Shown here: piece by piece, positions 44,675 to 53,717 of the stretch
How positions within the stretch are numbered: the first letter of the stretch is position 1
Layout of the letters: the number at the start of each line of letters is the position of its first letter
Assembly: GCA_963677325.2 (NCBI GenBank)
Contig: CAXXGM010000003.1
Location: 186,001 to 250,000, forward strand
Direction: 5' to 3'
Source: G963677325 sp963677325
Lineage (GTDB): Bacteria > Bacteroidota > Bacteroidia > Bacteroidales > Prolixibacteraceae
Length of the DNA: 64,000 nucleotides
Made by a program: the position numbers and the translations under genes
Notes under the pieces: generated by a model
The model's database searches: none
Told to the model about the DNA's origin: nothing
Seen by the model: the letters and a program-made list of their open reading frames with translations, nothing else

Positions 44675-45316
44675 TTAATCAGTGTATTGTTTCAATAACT
44701 TCATGGCTTGAACAGGATCTTTAATTTTTATAAATGATTCTTCCCTGGGAGTAGTCTGTGCCTCCCAGCTATCTTCTTTAAATCCATAGACATTCCTGAT
44801 CAGATCATATTTTTGTCTCCAAATGTTTTCAGGCAAAACCCTATGACTGGTATGATCCTTTATTGCTCTTGGAAAATAACTTTTTCCACCATCTTCATAG
44901 GCAAAGAACCATAATTCTCTGGTTTCAATTATTTCATCATGCCACAAATGAATGACTGCCACAGCTGTTTCCTCGTGACGAAGATGACGGGTATACTCTC
45001 CTGCAGGATGATGAGTAATTATCACATCAAACCTTCTCTCGTTCAACAGAGATAAAATGTTATCTTTAACTTCATCCATACTCAATGGCATCTGTTCGGG
45101 GCCATCATCCAGATCTCCCATTTTGCCGTTAGCTCCAAAAACATTCAACGCCTTTTTAAAATTTTCAGACCTTTCTTTATCGCTTTCCCTTGTAAGAGAA
45201 ACGACAAGCCATTTCCAAGAGGGATGGCTTAAAATTGTACCCCCAGCCCACAATGTTTCATCATCAGGATGAGCAACAATTATTAAGGCTTTCTTAATAT
45301 TATTTTTATCCTTCAT
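44675..45316 (-). CDS. PIG-L/LmbE-family deacetylase
   Basis: A 213-residue zinc hydrolase. ALIIVAHPDDETLWAGGTI has the AHPDDE zinc motif and IITHHPAGEYTRHLRHEETA holds the later His ligand. The family removes N-acetyl groups from sugars such as GlcNAc in GPI, mycothiol and bacillithiol synthesis. Between two GT4 genes, it may deacetylate a GlcNAc-containing glycan or glycoside. Confidence 0.88.
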   Translation of the reverse strand: MKDKNNIKKALIIVAHPDDETLWAGGTILSHPSWKWLVVSLTRESDKERSENFKKALNVFGANGKMGDLDDGPEQMPLSMDEVKDNILSLLNERRFDVIITHHPAGEYTRHLRHEETAVAVIHLWHDEIIETRELWFFAYEDGGKSYFPRAIKDHTSHRVLPENIWRQKYDLIRNVYGFKEDSWEAQTTPREESFIKIKDPVQAMKLLKQYTD

Positions 45317-45336
45317 CGGAAATTAAAATGATGCTT

Positions 45337-47727
45337 TTATGCTTCTTCTTTTCTTACAAGAGACTCAGATTCCTTCTTTTTCTTTTCCGCTAAGGATCCT
45401 TTTGGTATGCCAGATGATTTTTTATATTTTTCAATGATTAATCTTGAAGTAAAGTAGCTTAGAGAAGATTCAGCTCCTTCATTGAGATTTACATTATATT
45501 CCTCCAATCCATCAAAACAACCACCCGTACAAGGGTTGTATATAATCTGATGCAATCTGTTTTTCCCAAGGAACCAATCAAAGGATGTTTCCATTTTTGT
45601 GAAATATTCTTCATCCCCCAAAGCATCATAGAAAACGCTTAGGGTTTGAATTGTGGCAGCCACATCGATGGATTGTTCACCGAAAGGTTCAGGTTCCGAA
45701 CCTTTAAAATGCCATTTTTTATTCGATATCACAGAAAGACCATGTTCTTTAAAAGTAAGAGATAGTAAGAAATTCAATGAACTTATGGCCACTTCCTTGT
45801 AGATGGTCTTTTCGCTAATCAACCATGCATAAAGCATGGCTTCCGGAAGAATGCTGTTCGAATAAGTAAGATAACTTTCAAACCAGAGCCAATCAGGTTC
45901 AGATTCATGCCGGTACATCTGAAGAAGTCTGTTTGCAAAAACGACCATCAGGGTGTGGTCCTTTAAATATCCTGAACGGTTTAAATAATATAAAGCTTTT
46001 ATCGCATAGGCCATAGCTCTTGTTGAATAAATGCCTTCTATTTTCGGAAGCGTTTTATGAATCATCTCTTCTGCCTCCGTAATGAATTCTATGGGAATAA
46101 TATTTTTAAGTGTGATTAAATAGCTCAGGGCCGATAAAGTTCTTCCGTTGCAATCGTCAAGATTTTCATCATAATTCTGATTCGTAAAAAGTTTATTTTT
46201 ATCGACATAGTTTAAAAAGTTGCCTCCTTCCTGTTGGCAATGTTTAATAAAGGAAAGGTAAATTCTTAAATAGTACAGATCTTTTTCATCTCCGGTGAGT
46301 TTATAATGCTGGCTGAATGAATACAAAGCTCTTGCATTATCATCCAGGGTATATCCGGATTCAATATCAGGCTGATTAATCTTTGAGAATTGGATCATTC
46401 CGAACCCGGTTGTCATTCTTTTTAAGTGGTGCAGGTTAATCTCAGGTAAACTATAAACGAGCCCGATCTCATCAGAAATTTTCTTCAACAGCAAGGCGTG
46501 AGCTAATGCCGAATTTTCCCAAACTGTTGATACTATCTTTTGGAGTGCATTTTTCCCGAAAGCCACTCTTAGCGGTTCATCATTAAGTAGACGAATGACG
46601 GCTTCTGACATTTGCAGAGAATTGCCAAAGTCAATTAGAATTCCTGTATCTCCAGTCAATACTTCTCTTGCATGAGGAATTGGGGTAGAAATAATCGGAC
46701 AGGCACAACTCATCGCATAGGCAAATGTACCGCTTACAGCCTGATTAGGATCGATAGAAGTGAAAAGATAAATATCTGTAAGCTGAAGATATTCAAGTAG
46801 CTCCGGCAAGTCGAGATAACTATTTATAAATTTTACATGGTTTTCCAGATTAAGTTCTTTTACCATGGAAATTAATTTTTCACGATAGACTTCGCCTTCA
46901 GTTTTTATTACACCAGGATGGGTTTTTCCGATGATCAGGAAAATTACTTCAGGGAAAGATTTAACTATGGCAGGCAATGCCGCAATGGTTATTTCGATTC
47001 CCTTGCCTGAGCCTAATAAGCCAAAGGTGGATAACACCTTTCGGTTTTTTAGTCCGTACTTTTCTTTTAGATATAATCTATCCAAATGGGGAACCAAATG
47101 AGTCCCATGAGGAATAACAATAATTTTACCGGGATCTATTCCATAATCGTTGGATAAAACATCCGAAGATTTATTTGTCATTACAATAATCGATTTTGAA
47201 GCCTCAGCGATGGATCTGACTTTTTCCTTTAATTGTAAATCAGGTGATGGTAAGACGGAATGAAAAGCTGTAATAACCGGTTTTTCAAGTTGATTCATAA
47301 ACTTTTGGAAAGCTGATTCCTGATTGCGGTAAAGACCAAATTCGTGCTGAATTACCACAATCTTTAAATTCTTGTCATTATTGATAAGGCTGGCAAGAAT
47401 AACAAACTCAGAGGCAACGGAAGTATTTAGAATATATTTTACTTCCTCCGGATACGTGTAACTCATTTCCCCGTTTTCAAGAGCACATACTCTCAAAGAA
47501 AAGGAAGCACCGAATTTATTTTTAAGGGCCTGGATCAGATCCTGCGAATAGGTCGCAATTCCACATTCCCGGGGAGGATAGGAACTTATAAATAAAATCT
47601 CAGGAAGAGAATTCCCATGGATTACCTTTCTCTTGTTCTGATAATTTTCATCATATTTAAGACTCTTGTTGCTAATGGTTTTTTCATTTTCAAAGGTTAA
47701 GCTTTTACTACTAAGATAATCAGCCAT
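45337..47727 (-). CDS. GT4 glycosyltransferase with C-terminal (alpha/alpha)-type domain
   Basis: A 796-residue protein. Residues about 40-400 are GT4: FISSYPPRECGIATYSQDLIQAL, ILIDFG and TDIYLFTSIDPNQAVSGTFAYAMSCACPII. Residues about 430-770 look like a helical toroid (YTLDDNARALYSFSQHY, IEGIYSTRAMAYAIKALYYLNRSGY, GEQSIDVAATIQTLSVFYDALGD). They contain many aromatic and acidic residues as in cellobiose 2-epimerase or GH-type folds. Such a fusion could extend and trim or isomerise the product. It lies 2 bases after the GH130 gene. Confidence 0.8.
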   Translation of the reverse strand: MADYLSSKSLTFENEKTISNKSLKYDENYQNKRKVIHGNSLPEILFISSYPPRECGIATYSQDLIQALKNKFGASFSLRVCALENGEMSYTYPEEVKYILNTSVASEFVILASLINNDKNLKIVVIQHEFGLYRNQESAFQKFMNQLEKPVITAFHSVLPSPDLQLKEKVRSIAEASKSIIVMTNKSSDVLSNDYGIDPGKIIVIPHGTHLVPHLDRLYLKEKYGLKNRKVLSTFGLLGSGKGIEITIAALPAIVKSFPEVIFLIIGKTHPGVIKTEGEVYREKLISMVKELNLENHVKFINSYLDLPELLEYLQLTDIYLFTSIDPNQAVSGTFAYAMSCACPIISTPIPHAREVLTGDTGILIDFGNSLQMSEAVIRLLNDEPLRVAFGKNALQKIVSTVWENSALAHALLLKKISDEIGLVYSLPEINLHHLKRMTTGFGMIQFSKINQPDIESGYTLDDNARALYSFSQHYKLTGDEKDLYYLRIYLSFIKHCQQEGGNFLNYVDKNKLFTNQNYDENLDDCNGRTLSALSYLITLKNIIPIEFITEAEEMIHKTLPKIEGIYSTRAMAYAIKALYYLNRSGYLKDHTLMVVFANRLLQMYRHESEPDWLWFESYLTYSNSILPEAMLYAWLISEKTIYKEVAISSLNFLLSLTFKEHGLSVISNKKWHFKGSEPEPFGEQSIDVAATIQTLSVFYDALGDEEYFTKMETSFDWFLGKNRLHQIIYNPCTGGCFDGLEEYNVNLNEGAESSLSYFTSRLIIEKYKKSSGIPKGSLAEKKKKESESLVRKEEA

Positions 47728-47729
47728 AA

Positions 47730-48761
47730 CTATATTTTATACTTTAATAATTCATTAATAAGATCAGAAAGATTTACCGATACAACAGCAATACGTTCGT
47801 CGGCTGCTCCATAATAAATAAACAGAGTCCCATCAAATAATGTTGTACCCGTCGGAAATACCACATTTTTAACATTTCCTTTTATCTCATATCCAATTTC
47901 CGGTTCAAACAATGAGTGAGGTAACCTGCTGATTAATTTAGAGGGGTCGTTTAAATCCAGTAATGCGGCAGAAGCAGAATAACAATAACCTGAAGGAGAT
48001 AATTCTCCGGAATGGTAGATCAGCAGCCAACCCGAAGCGGTCTCGATAGGAGGACAACCTGCGCCTATGTATTGTCTTTCAGATGGATATGTCGGATCCA
48101 TTACTATGAATTGATCCAAATTCTGAAGATAATAACTCCAGTATTCCTCAGACAGTTCATTTAAATCATTGATTTTAACAATCTGAATGCCGGGTCTGAT
48201 ACGATGCAGGAATACAAACTGATTGTCGATCTTTCTCGGGAAAAACACCAGGTCTTTATCCCAAAGTAGGATGGTCTCAGGAGGAACCCCCTCTTTTAAA
48301 TGAAAAGTCTGGTTTTGATAATATCTTGGATTTAAATTTTTATTGTTTTCAGCCATCAGAAAAAAGTCTGAATAAGTAACTTTAGGAACGATGATCCCTT
48401 GCTTTCGGAAATGCTGCAAATCATTCGAGATCGCAAGAGCACCCTGGGCATTGATGCCGTCATAGGCTGTATAGGTCAGGTAAAAAAGATCATCGATTTT
48501 GACCAAACGAGGATCTTCCACTCCCTGAGATTCATATTTGTTTTCGGGGGTGATAACTGGAAAATCAGACCGATAGCTGATTTTTAACGGATCATTTAGC
48601 AAACAATATCCTATTGTAGAATGATTTCCTGTACTGACGGCCCTGTAAAATAAAAAGATGTCGTTTCCTTCCTGGTATATTGCTGGATTTAATACTCCCT
48701 CATTTTCAAATTCCAGATTGGTCTTTTCCAATAATACGCCTTCCCGGTTAATTCTTAGCAT
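47730..48761 (-). CDS. GH130-family beta-mannoside phosphorylase-like protein
   Basis: A 343-residue five-bladed beta-propeller. NPAIYQEGNDIFLFYRAV is the first blade, YESQGVEDPRLVKIDDLFYLTYTAYDG holds the GVEDPR motif of GH130, FVFLHRIRPG and FIYYGAADERI are the later blades. GH130 members split beta-1,2- or beta-1,4-mannosides by phosphate or water. The proton donor Asp (in GVEDPR) is present. It has no signal peptide, so it acts in the cytoplasm. First gene of the five-gene operon. Confidence 0.87.
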   Translation of the reverse strand: MLRINREGVLLEKTNLEFENEGVLNPAIYQEGNDIFLFYRAVSTGNHSTIGYCLLNDPLKISYRSDFPVITPENKYESQGVEDPRLVKIDDLFYLTYTAYDGINAQGALAISNDLQHFRKQGIIVPKVTYSDFFLMAENNKNLNPRYYQNQTFHLKEGVPPETILLWDKDLVFFPRKIDNQFVFLHRIRPGIQIVKINDLNELSEEYWSYYLQNLDQFIVMDPTYPSERQYIGAGCPPIETASGWLLIYHSGELSPSGYCYSASAALLDLNDPSKLISRLPHSLFEPEIGYEIKGNVKNVVFPTGTTLFDGTLFIYYGAADERIAVVSVNLSDLINELLKYKI

Positions 48762-48940
48762 GAAATATCCCTTAATGATTTACTTACATTCATTTGGCTT
48801 TATACAATTTACATTAAAATATTTACTTTTACCCCCGAGAAATTAAAAATTTACCCCTGGATGACGGGCTTTAACAATAATCCTTTTGAGGTTTTAAAAG
48901 ATGGGTCGAAGGCAATCTGGAGAAATGATGGATTAATGAT

Positions 48941-49933
48941 TTAAATCTCAACAATGCATTTACCGGTATTCCTGCCCTGGAACAAGCCGATAAATGCTTC
49001 AGGTAATTTTTCAAATCCATGTAAAACAGTCTGACGGCTTACAAGTTTACCTTCTCTTAACCACTTGGATAATTCCTGGATTGCATCTTCAAAATGATCG
49101 GAATAATTCCTGACGGTGAAACCTTGCATCAGCGCTCTTTTTTCAAGTAGAATTGGCTGGACACGTGGCCCTAAAGGTATTTCATCGCTATTGTATAATG
49201 ATATTTGTCCACATATAATTATTCTTGCTTTTTGATTGAGATTTCTCATTATAACATCGGAAATTTCTCCTCCTACATTATCAAAATATACATCTATACC
49301 CTGCGGGGCATATGAGGCCAGCGATTTTTCCCACCCTTCATGATGGTAATTGAAAGCCTCGTCAAAATGCAATTCCTCTTTGAGGAGATTTATTTTTTCA
49401 TCACTTCCTGCAATTCCAATCACATGACATCCCTTCAATTTGGAAATCTGTCCGGCAACTGTGCCTACGGCACCGGCTGCTCCGGAGATGACAACAGTTT
49501 CCCCTTTTACAGGTTTGCCTATTGATTGAATACCGAAATAAGCTGTCAATCCTGTTAGTCCAAGAATACCCAAGTAATCAGCGGGAGAATGAATGTATTT
49601 GCCAATCTGGCTGACATTATTTGCCTTCATCACCTGAAACTCCTGCCATAGCAGATTTGCTTTAACCAACTCTCCTGTCTTAAATTCATCACTCAGACTT
49701 TCAATAACCTCGGCTATGCCTGCCCCCTCCCAAGGTTTACCTATTTTAAAAGCCGGCATGTTGGAATAGTCGCTTTTCATTCTGGCTCTCATGTAAGGAT
49801 CAACAGAAAGATATTTAGACTTTAACAATAATTCTCCTTCCTGAATATTCTGTACTGGAGCTTCAGCTATAGAAAAATCCCCGGGAGATGGCATCCCATC
49901 AGGAATTGAATTTAATATGATTTGCCTGTTCAT
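48941..49933 (-). CDS. CurA-like NADP-dependent medium-chain reductase
   Basis: A 330-residue zinc-free MDR-family enzyme. YLSVDPYMRARM near residue 50 and LGLTGLTAYFGIQSIGKPVKGETVVISGAAGAVG (Rossmann motif) are typical of prostaglandin/alkenal reductases (CurA, leukotriene B4 dehydrogenase-like). NVGGEISDVIMRNLNQKARIIICGQIS follows. It reduces alpha,beta-unsaturated carbonyl compounds with NADPH. It stands alone. Confidence 0.88.
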   Translation of the reverse strand: MNRQIILNSIPDGMPSPGDFSIAEAPVQNIQEGELLLKSKYLSVDPYMRARMKSDYSNMPAFKIGKPWEGAGIAEVIESLSDEFKTGELVKANLLWQEFQVMKANNVSQIGKYIHSPADYLGILGLTGLTAYFGIQSIGKPVKGETVVISGAAGAVGTVAGQISKLKGCHVIGIAGSDEKINLLKEELHFDEAFNYHHEGWEKSLASYAPQGIDVYFDNVGGEISDVIMRNLNQKARIIICGQISLYNSDEIPLGPRVQPILLEKRALMQGFTVRNYSDHFEDAIQELSKWLREGKLVSRQTVLHGFEKLPEAFIGLFQGRNTGKCIVEI

Positions 49934-50237
49934 TGTGCAGTGATAATTTAGTTTATTAATATTAAGATTTTGTTCCTATAAAGTCTTCTAACCCCTTATT
50001 ACCTCTAATAGGGATATGAAAACTTTGGTCAATATAATTTACAAAGAATTAGATAATTAAATGACTATATTTTCCTTTAATAAATTATATATTTCACACT
50101 TTCTGTTAAAGATTACTTTCCCTGAATCAGTTTGAGAGATAGACCAATCAATTGCACATTCTTGGTATACAAATAGTGCTAATCTAAAGTGAAAGAGTAC
50201 TGAAAGGTTGAATTGTTTAGAAATTTCTTACCGGGAC
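49934..50237. other. Intergenic gap without recognised features
   Basis: An A+T-rich 304-base gap between cbpM and the CurA-like gene. No reading frame, hairpin or promoter box of weight was seen. Confidence 0.5.
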
Positions 50238-50528
50238 TCACTCGTATAAACGCAGCCGGTTCTGCAAAGAAAGAATTTCCTGCTGCATCTCATCCATCTT
50301 CTCCAGCAGATAATTAATCGTTTCAATTCCCTCGAGGTTTATTCCAAGATCATAATAGAAATGGGATATTTTTTCCAGCTGTGACAACTGGTTTGGATAG
50401 ATGTAGATGTTTTCATCAAAAACTGCAATATCAATTAGTCCATTATCATGAAGAGAGCTGATAAATGAGATTTCAATATCATGACTGATACAAAATTCAT
50501 TGGCCGGTATTAATTCTTCTTTTTGCAT
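50238..50528 (-). CDS. cbpM: CbpM-like chaperone modulator
   Basis: A 96-residue helical protein with a MerR-like fold. EFCISHDIEISFISSLHDNGLIDIAVFDE and LSQLEKISHFYYDLGINLEGIETINYLLEKMDEMQQEI match the CbpM pattern. It follows the cbpA gene by 11 bases, and this pairing is what supports the name. It binds the J domain of CbpA and modulates it. Confidence 0.85.
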   Translation of the reverse strand: MQKEELIPANEFCISHDIEISFISSLHDNGLIDIAVFDENIYIYPNQLSQLEKISHFYYDLGINLEGIETINYLLEKMDEMQQEILSLQNRLRLYE

Positions 50529-50539
50529 GATTACATCTT

Positions 50540-51430
50540 TTAGCGTGTTTTAGCCAATTCAGCAAACAGTGTTTTTTGTTTCTCAGTCAGATTGGTGGGG
50601 ATTTTAATGGAGTAGGTTATGTATAAATCTCCATATTTCTCTTCCTGCTTATAAACAGGCAGCCCTTTCCCTGAAAGTTTAACTTTGCTGCCGTTCTGGG
50701 TTTCCGGTTTAACTTTCAGTTTTACCTTTCCATCAAGAGTGTTCACGGTAATTTCCCCTCCAAGGACGGCCGTAAACAGATCCAGTTCAACTGTCATGTA
50801 CAGATCAGCCTCTTCTCTTTTAAAGATCGGATGTTTTGCTATTTTAAAACTAATCAGTAAATCTCCGTTGGGTCCTCCATTCACCCCCTGCCCTCCATAA
50901 CCGTGAATCTTTATGGTCTGACCGTTTCCTATTCCGGCAGGGATCGTGATCCTGATGTTTTTACCGTTTACATTCAGTGTGTGCTTATGAGTCTGGGCCA
51001 CATCCTGAAGATCAAGCCGAAGCTCTGCATTATAATCCTCTCCCCTGTATTTTGCCTGTCTGCCTTGAAAGCGACCTCCGAATCCACCAAAGAGATCATT
51101 AAAGAAATCGGAAAAGCCTTCCTCAGAACCCGAACTGGTAGACCACTGCCCTCCTCCGGGAGCTGAAGCCTGCTGCTGATACGAACGCTGCTTTTCAAAT
51201 TCTTCAGCATGCTTCCAGTCCTGACCGTATTGGTCGTATTTTTTCCTTTTCTCCGGATCGCTTAACACCTCATTGGCTTCATTGATCTCTTGAAATTTCT
51301 TTTTGGCTTCTTTATCGTTCGGATTCAGATCGGGATGAAATTTTCTGGCAAGCTTGCGGTAGGCTTTCTTAATTTCATCCTGTGTGGCATTTTTATTTAC
51401 ACCCAAAATGTTGTAATAATCAATATACAT
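50540..51430 (-). CDS. cbpA: CbpA-like DnaJ-family co-chaperone
   Basis: A 296-residue type II J protein. YNILGVNKNATQDEIKKAYRKLARKFHPDLNPND is the J domain with the HPD motif. A Gly/Phe-rich stretch (FFNDLFGGFGGRFQGRQ) follows. The two C-terminal beta domains include GQTIKIHGYGGQGVNGGPNGDLLISF. The zinc finger of DnaJ is missing, as in CbpA. It activates a DnaK-type chaperone. First gene of the cbpA-cbpM pair. Confidence 0.92.
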   Translation of the reverse strand: MYIDYYNILGVNKNATQDEIKKAYRKLARKFHPDLNPNDKEAKKKFQEINEANEVLSDPEKRKKYDQYGQDWKHAEEFEKQRSYQQQASAPGGGQWSTSSGSEEGFSDFFNDLFGGFGGRFQGRQAKYRGEDYNAELRLDLQDVAQTHKHTLNVNGKNIRITIPAGIGNGQTIKIHGYGGQGVNGGPNGDLLISFKIAKHPIFKREEADLYMTVELDLFTAVLGGEITVNTLDGKVKLKVKPETQNGSKVKLSGKGLPVYKQEEKYGDLYITYSIKIPTNLTEKQKTLFAELAKTR

Positions 51431-51447
51431 GTTGGAGATGTTTTAGC

Positions 51448-51455
51448 CAAAGATA
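51448..51455 (-). promoter_or_regulatory. -7 promoter box of cbpA-cbpM
   Basis: TATCTTTG on the minus strand, 18 bases before the cbpA ATG. Confidence 0.5.
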
Positions 51456-51698
51456 ATAAATAAAATTAAGATTATAAACCGGGATGAAGTGCCGGAGTGG
51501 TGATTCGATAATGTTAATAACAAATTTTAAAACCTTATTTTTTTGAAATTACAAAACCCTGGAGACAACGATAAGACCTTAAAACCTGGCCTTAAAAGCT
51601 TATTCGACGTGTTTCTAAGGCAATAAATCATTAATTCATATTTAAAATGAACCTCTGTATTCAACCAAATCAAAATCTAAATGTTTTATATTAAATTA

Positions 51699-51953
51699 AG
51701 AGACTGTTTAAATTTAGTTCTTTTGGGATTTTAAGTAGTTCAGCCCCTTCGGGGTTGAGGTCTTATATGTCACATTTTCCGTGGGTTACCCCCACGGTTA
51801 TTCATATTAAACCCTTTCAGGGTATAGAGCAAATTTAAGTCCGAAGGACTTGAATATGAATAACCTCCGGTGTAACCGGAGGCACTGAAATACATACAAT
51901 ACAGAACCCCGAAGTGGGTTCAACTTTGTTAAAAAGAAATTTAAACAGTTTCT
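51699..51953. mobile_element. MITE-like element with 17-bp terminal inverted repeats
   Basis: AGAGACTGTTTAAATTT (51699-51715) and AAATTTAAACAGTTTCT (51937-51953) are inverted copies with one mismatch. Inside are further hairpins: CCCCTTCGGGG, CCGTGGGTTACCCCCACGG, GTCCGAAGGAC and CCTCCGGTGTAACCGGAGG. An inverted pair TTATTCATATT/GAATATGAATAA is also present. No reading frame. No certain target duplication was seen. It belongs with short non-autonomous inverted-repeat elements and lies 415 bases from the IS110 transposase. Confidence 0.65.
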
Positions 51954-52038
51954 TCTATGTTGTAATCCAAATTCTGAGAGCATTATTTTTTGGCTATTTT
52001 ATTTTGTTTATTTTTCAAATATTTCGTTTACAGAACAT

Positions 52039-52046
52039 TAACTTTG
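52039..52046 (+). promoter_or_regulatory. -7 promoter box before the candidate RNA
   Basis: TAACTTTG matches TAnnTTTG. A transcript would begin about 52053, exactly where the first stem of the candidate RNA starts. Confidence 0.45.
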
Positions 52047-52052
52047 CAATTA

Positions 52053-52207
52053 GTAAAGAGGAAGAGGACGCAGGCTCTACTGGGGAGCAACCTGTCAGCA
52101 ATACTCTTTACGGATACACTGTATAAGGGGAGGTTTTCGGGCCTTCCTTTTACTTATACAGGAATCCAAATATGGCTAAGGAAAACCCAATGTTCTACTC
52201 TTAGCCA
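52053..52207 (+). ncRNA. Candidate structured non-coding RNA
   Basis: Three perfect stems follow each other in a region without a plausible gene. Stem 1: GTAAAGAG (52053-52060) with CTCTTTAC (52104-52111), containing GCAGG/CCTGT (52070-52074, 52091-52095). Stem 2: CTGTATAAG (52119-52127) with CTTATACAG (52153-52161), containing GGGAGG/CCTTCC with one G-U pair, which favours the plus strand. Stem 3: TGGCTAAG (52173-52180) with CTTAGCCA (52200-52207). A promoter box sits just before. It could be a free small RNA or the non-coding end of the IS110 element; IS110 elements make a guide RNA, but that usually runs in transposase direction and this one does not. Confidence 0.45.
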
Positions 52208-52367
52208 ATGCCGATAAAAGTCCTATAAAAACAATCTTCTATAAGTGGACAAAATGCCACATTTCCCTGTTTCAGTTTTTATAAGTAAAGTGCCGCATTC
52301 TAAATAAGCAGACTGGCTGCAAGAAACTGTCAGCGGTCACCTTGATATATTGATTGTTTTTAAGGAT

Positions 52368-53447
52368 TCATTTAACAACTCCTGATACATATTCTTTTTT
52401 GTTTTTAAGTACGTAATACATTCGGTTCAATACTTTTCGTGCAATTCGGATGATTGCCTTGTTTGGTTCCATCCGCCTGACATAGACATTAAAGCTCATA
52501 GCCAGGGCTGGATCAAGCCGGGCTGCAAACCAGGAACTCTCGATTAACGATTTGCGCAAGGCTGTCTGTCCTCGAAAGGTCATATCCCCGTTATTTTCCT
52601 TGTTCCCGCTAGAATGCCTGTTGGGGATCAAGCCTACAAACCCGGCAAAATGATCTGCGTTTTCAAATCGTTCTATATTTTCTATTTCGGTCAAAAAAGT
52701 GATGGCCGTAACAAAACCCACACCAGGGATGCTCCGCAATAATTCCATTCTGGTTGCATATTTTTCGCTACGGGACAAAGCCCTGATTTTTCGTAAAACT
52801 TCCAGCAGAAGTTTCCTTTGCCCGTCGGCTTCTTGTACCAATATTTTCAACGTTTGAGTTCCGGATTCGTGCTGAAGAGAAACCTGATTGAGCCATTTCA
52901 TAAATCGTCTGGACCAGTGGGTTCCCGATTTCTCAAATTCAGCAGGAATAGATATCCCATAAAAGTGCAAAAACGATTTTATCCGCTGTTTGAACCGAAC
53001 CATATCTTTTACCAAAGTTGCCCGCAGCCGGATCAGAGACCTATCTTCCAATGTTGATGGCTCTGGAACATAGATTGCCTTTAAATCCCCGGCACGCAAT
53101 GACCTGGCAAGCTTGCGACTGTCTGTCGGGTCATCCTTTTGCAAATGTTCCTTCTGTGTGGTGGGGACATCTGCCGGATTAATGACAATGTTGTTTATTC
53201 CCATTTCCTTCAGTTTGTAATGTGTCCAAAAACCACTGAAACCAGCTTCATACACTGAATAGTAATCGCCACAAGGAAAATTACGGTTCAAATAGTTTGA
53301 CAATGTATCTGCACAGGCCGGTTGGGTAAATGTCTTGTGGACCAGATTATCGGTCAAGATCGTTACCGCCCAGCTTTTCAAATGAACATCAATTCCGACA
53401 AAAATATTTTGTCCTTTAAAATCTAATCCCGTCTTTTGTGTTTGCAT
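52368..53447 (-). mobile_element. IS110-family transposase (DEDD recombinase)
   Basis: About 359 residues from the ATG at 53447; the frame runs on to a TTG at 53483. The N-terminal RuvC-like domain begins FVGIDVHLKSWAVTILTD, with the first Asp. YEAGFSGFW (Glu) and DDPTDSRKLARSLR (Asp pair) complete DEDD. The C-terminal domain has LLRSIPGVGFVTAITFLTEI and FAGFVGLIPNRHSSGNKENNG with the conserved Ser region. The gene looks intact. IS110 elements lack terminal inverted repeats, so the ends cannot be placed by eye; non-coding flanks of about 200 bases on each side may belong to it. Confidence 0.9.
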
Positions 53448-53569
53448 AAGTCTTTGAGTTTTATTGATTAGTCGAGTAATCAAAAATAATACTCTTTAGG
53501 CTTATGCCTCTTTAGCATAGCGCAATTACAAACATAGGGACTAAGTAATTGGAATAAAATAATGTCATA

Positions 53570-53705
53570 TGAGGCTTTCAGGCTATAGGTGTTTAGGCTA
53601 AAGGTAAAAGGGGTCTAATATGTCCTTCAGCCTAAAGTATAGGCTCCTTCAGCCTAAAATACGACATTATATTCTTGACATTACTTAAACTTGACATTAC
53701 TTAAA
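53570..53705. repeat. AGGCTAAAGG word array and a 16-bp tandem repeat
   Basis: AGGCTTTCAGGCTATAGGTGTTTAGGCTAAAGG words and inverted CTTCAGCCTAAA words (53570-53660) are followed by two exact tandem copies of CTTGACATTACTTAAA (53674-53689, 53690-53705). The second copy runs into the false start of the cytochrome gene. Confidence 0.75.
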
Positions 53706-53717
53706 TATATGATCCTG

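Noticed and set aside
43528..45316. Bacillithiol or mycothiol synthesis (GT4 plus PIG-L)
   Set aside because: The pairing is suggestive, but no cysteine ligase (BshC/MshC) is present and the operon also has GH130 and a barrel hydrolase, which fit glycan metabolism better.
52053..52207. SRP RNA, tmRNA or RNase P RNA
   Set aside because: The conserved sequence blocks of these RNAs are not found; only the presence of stems is supported.
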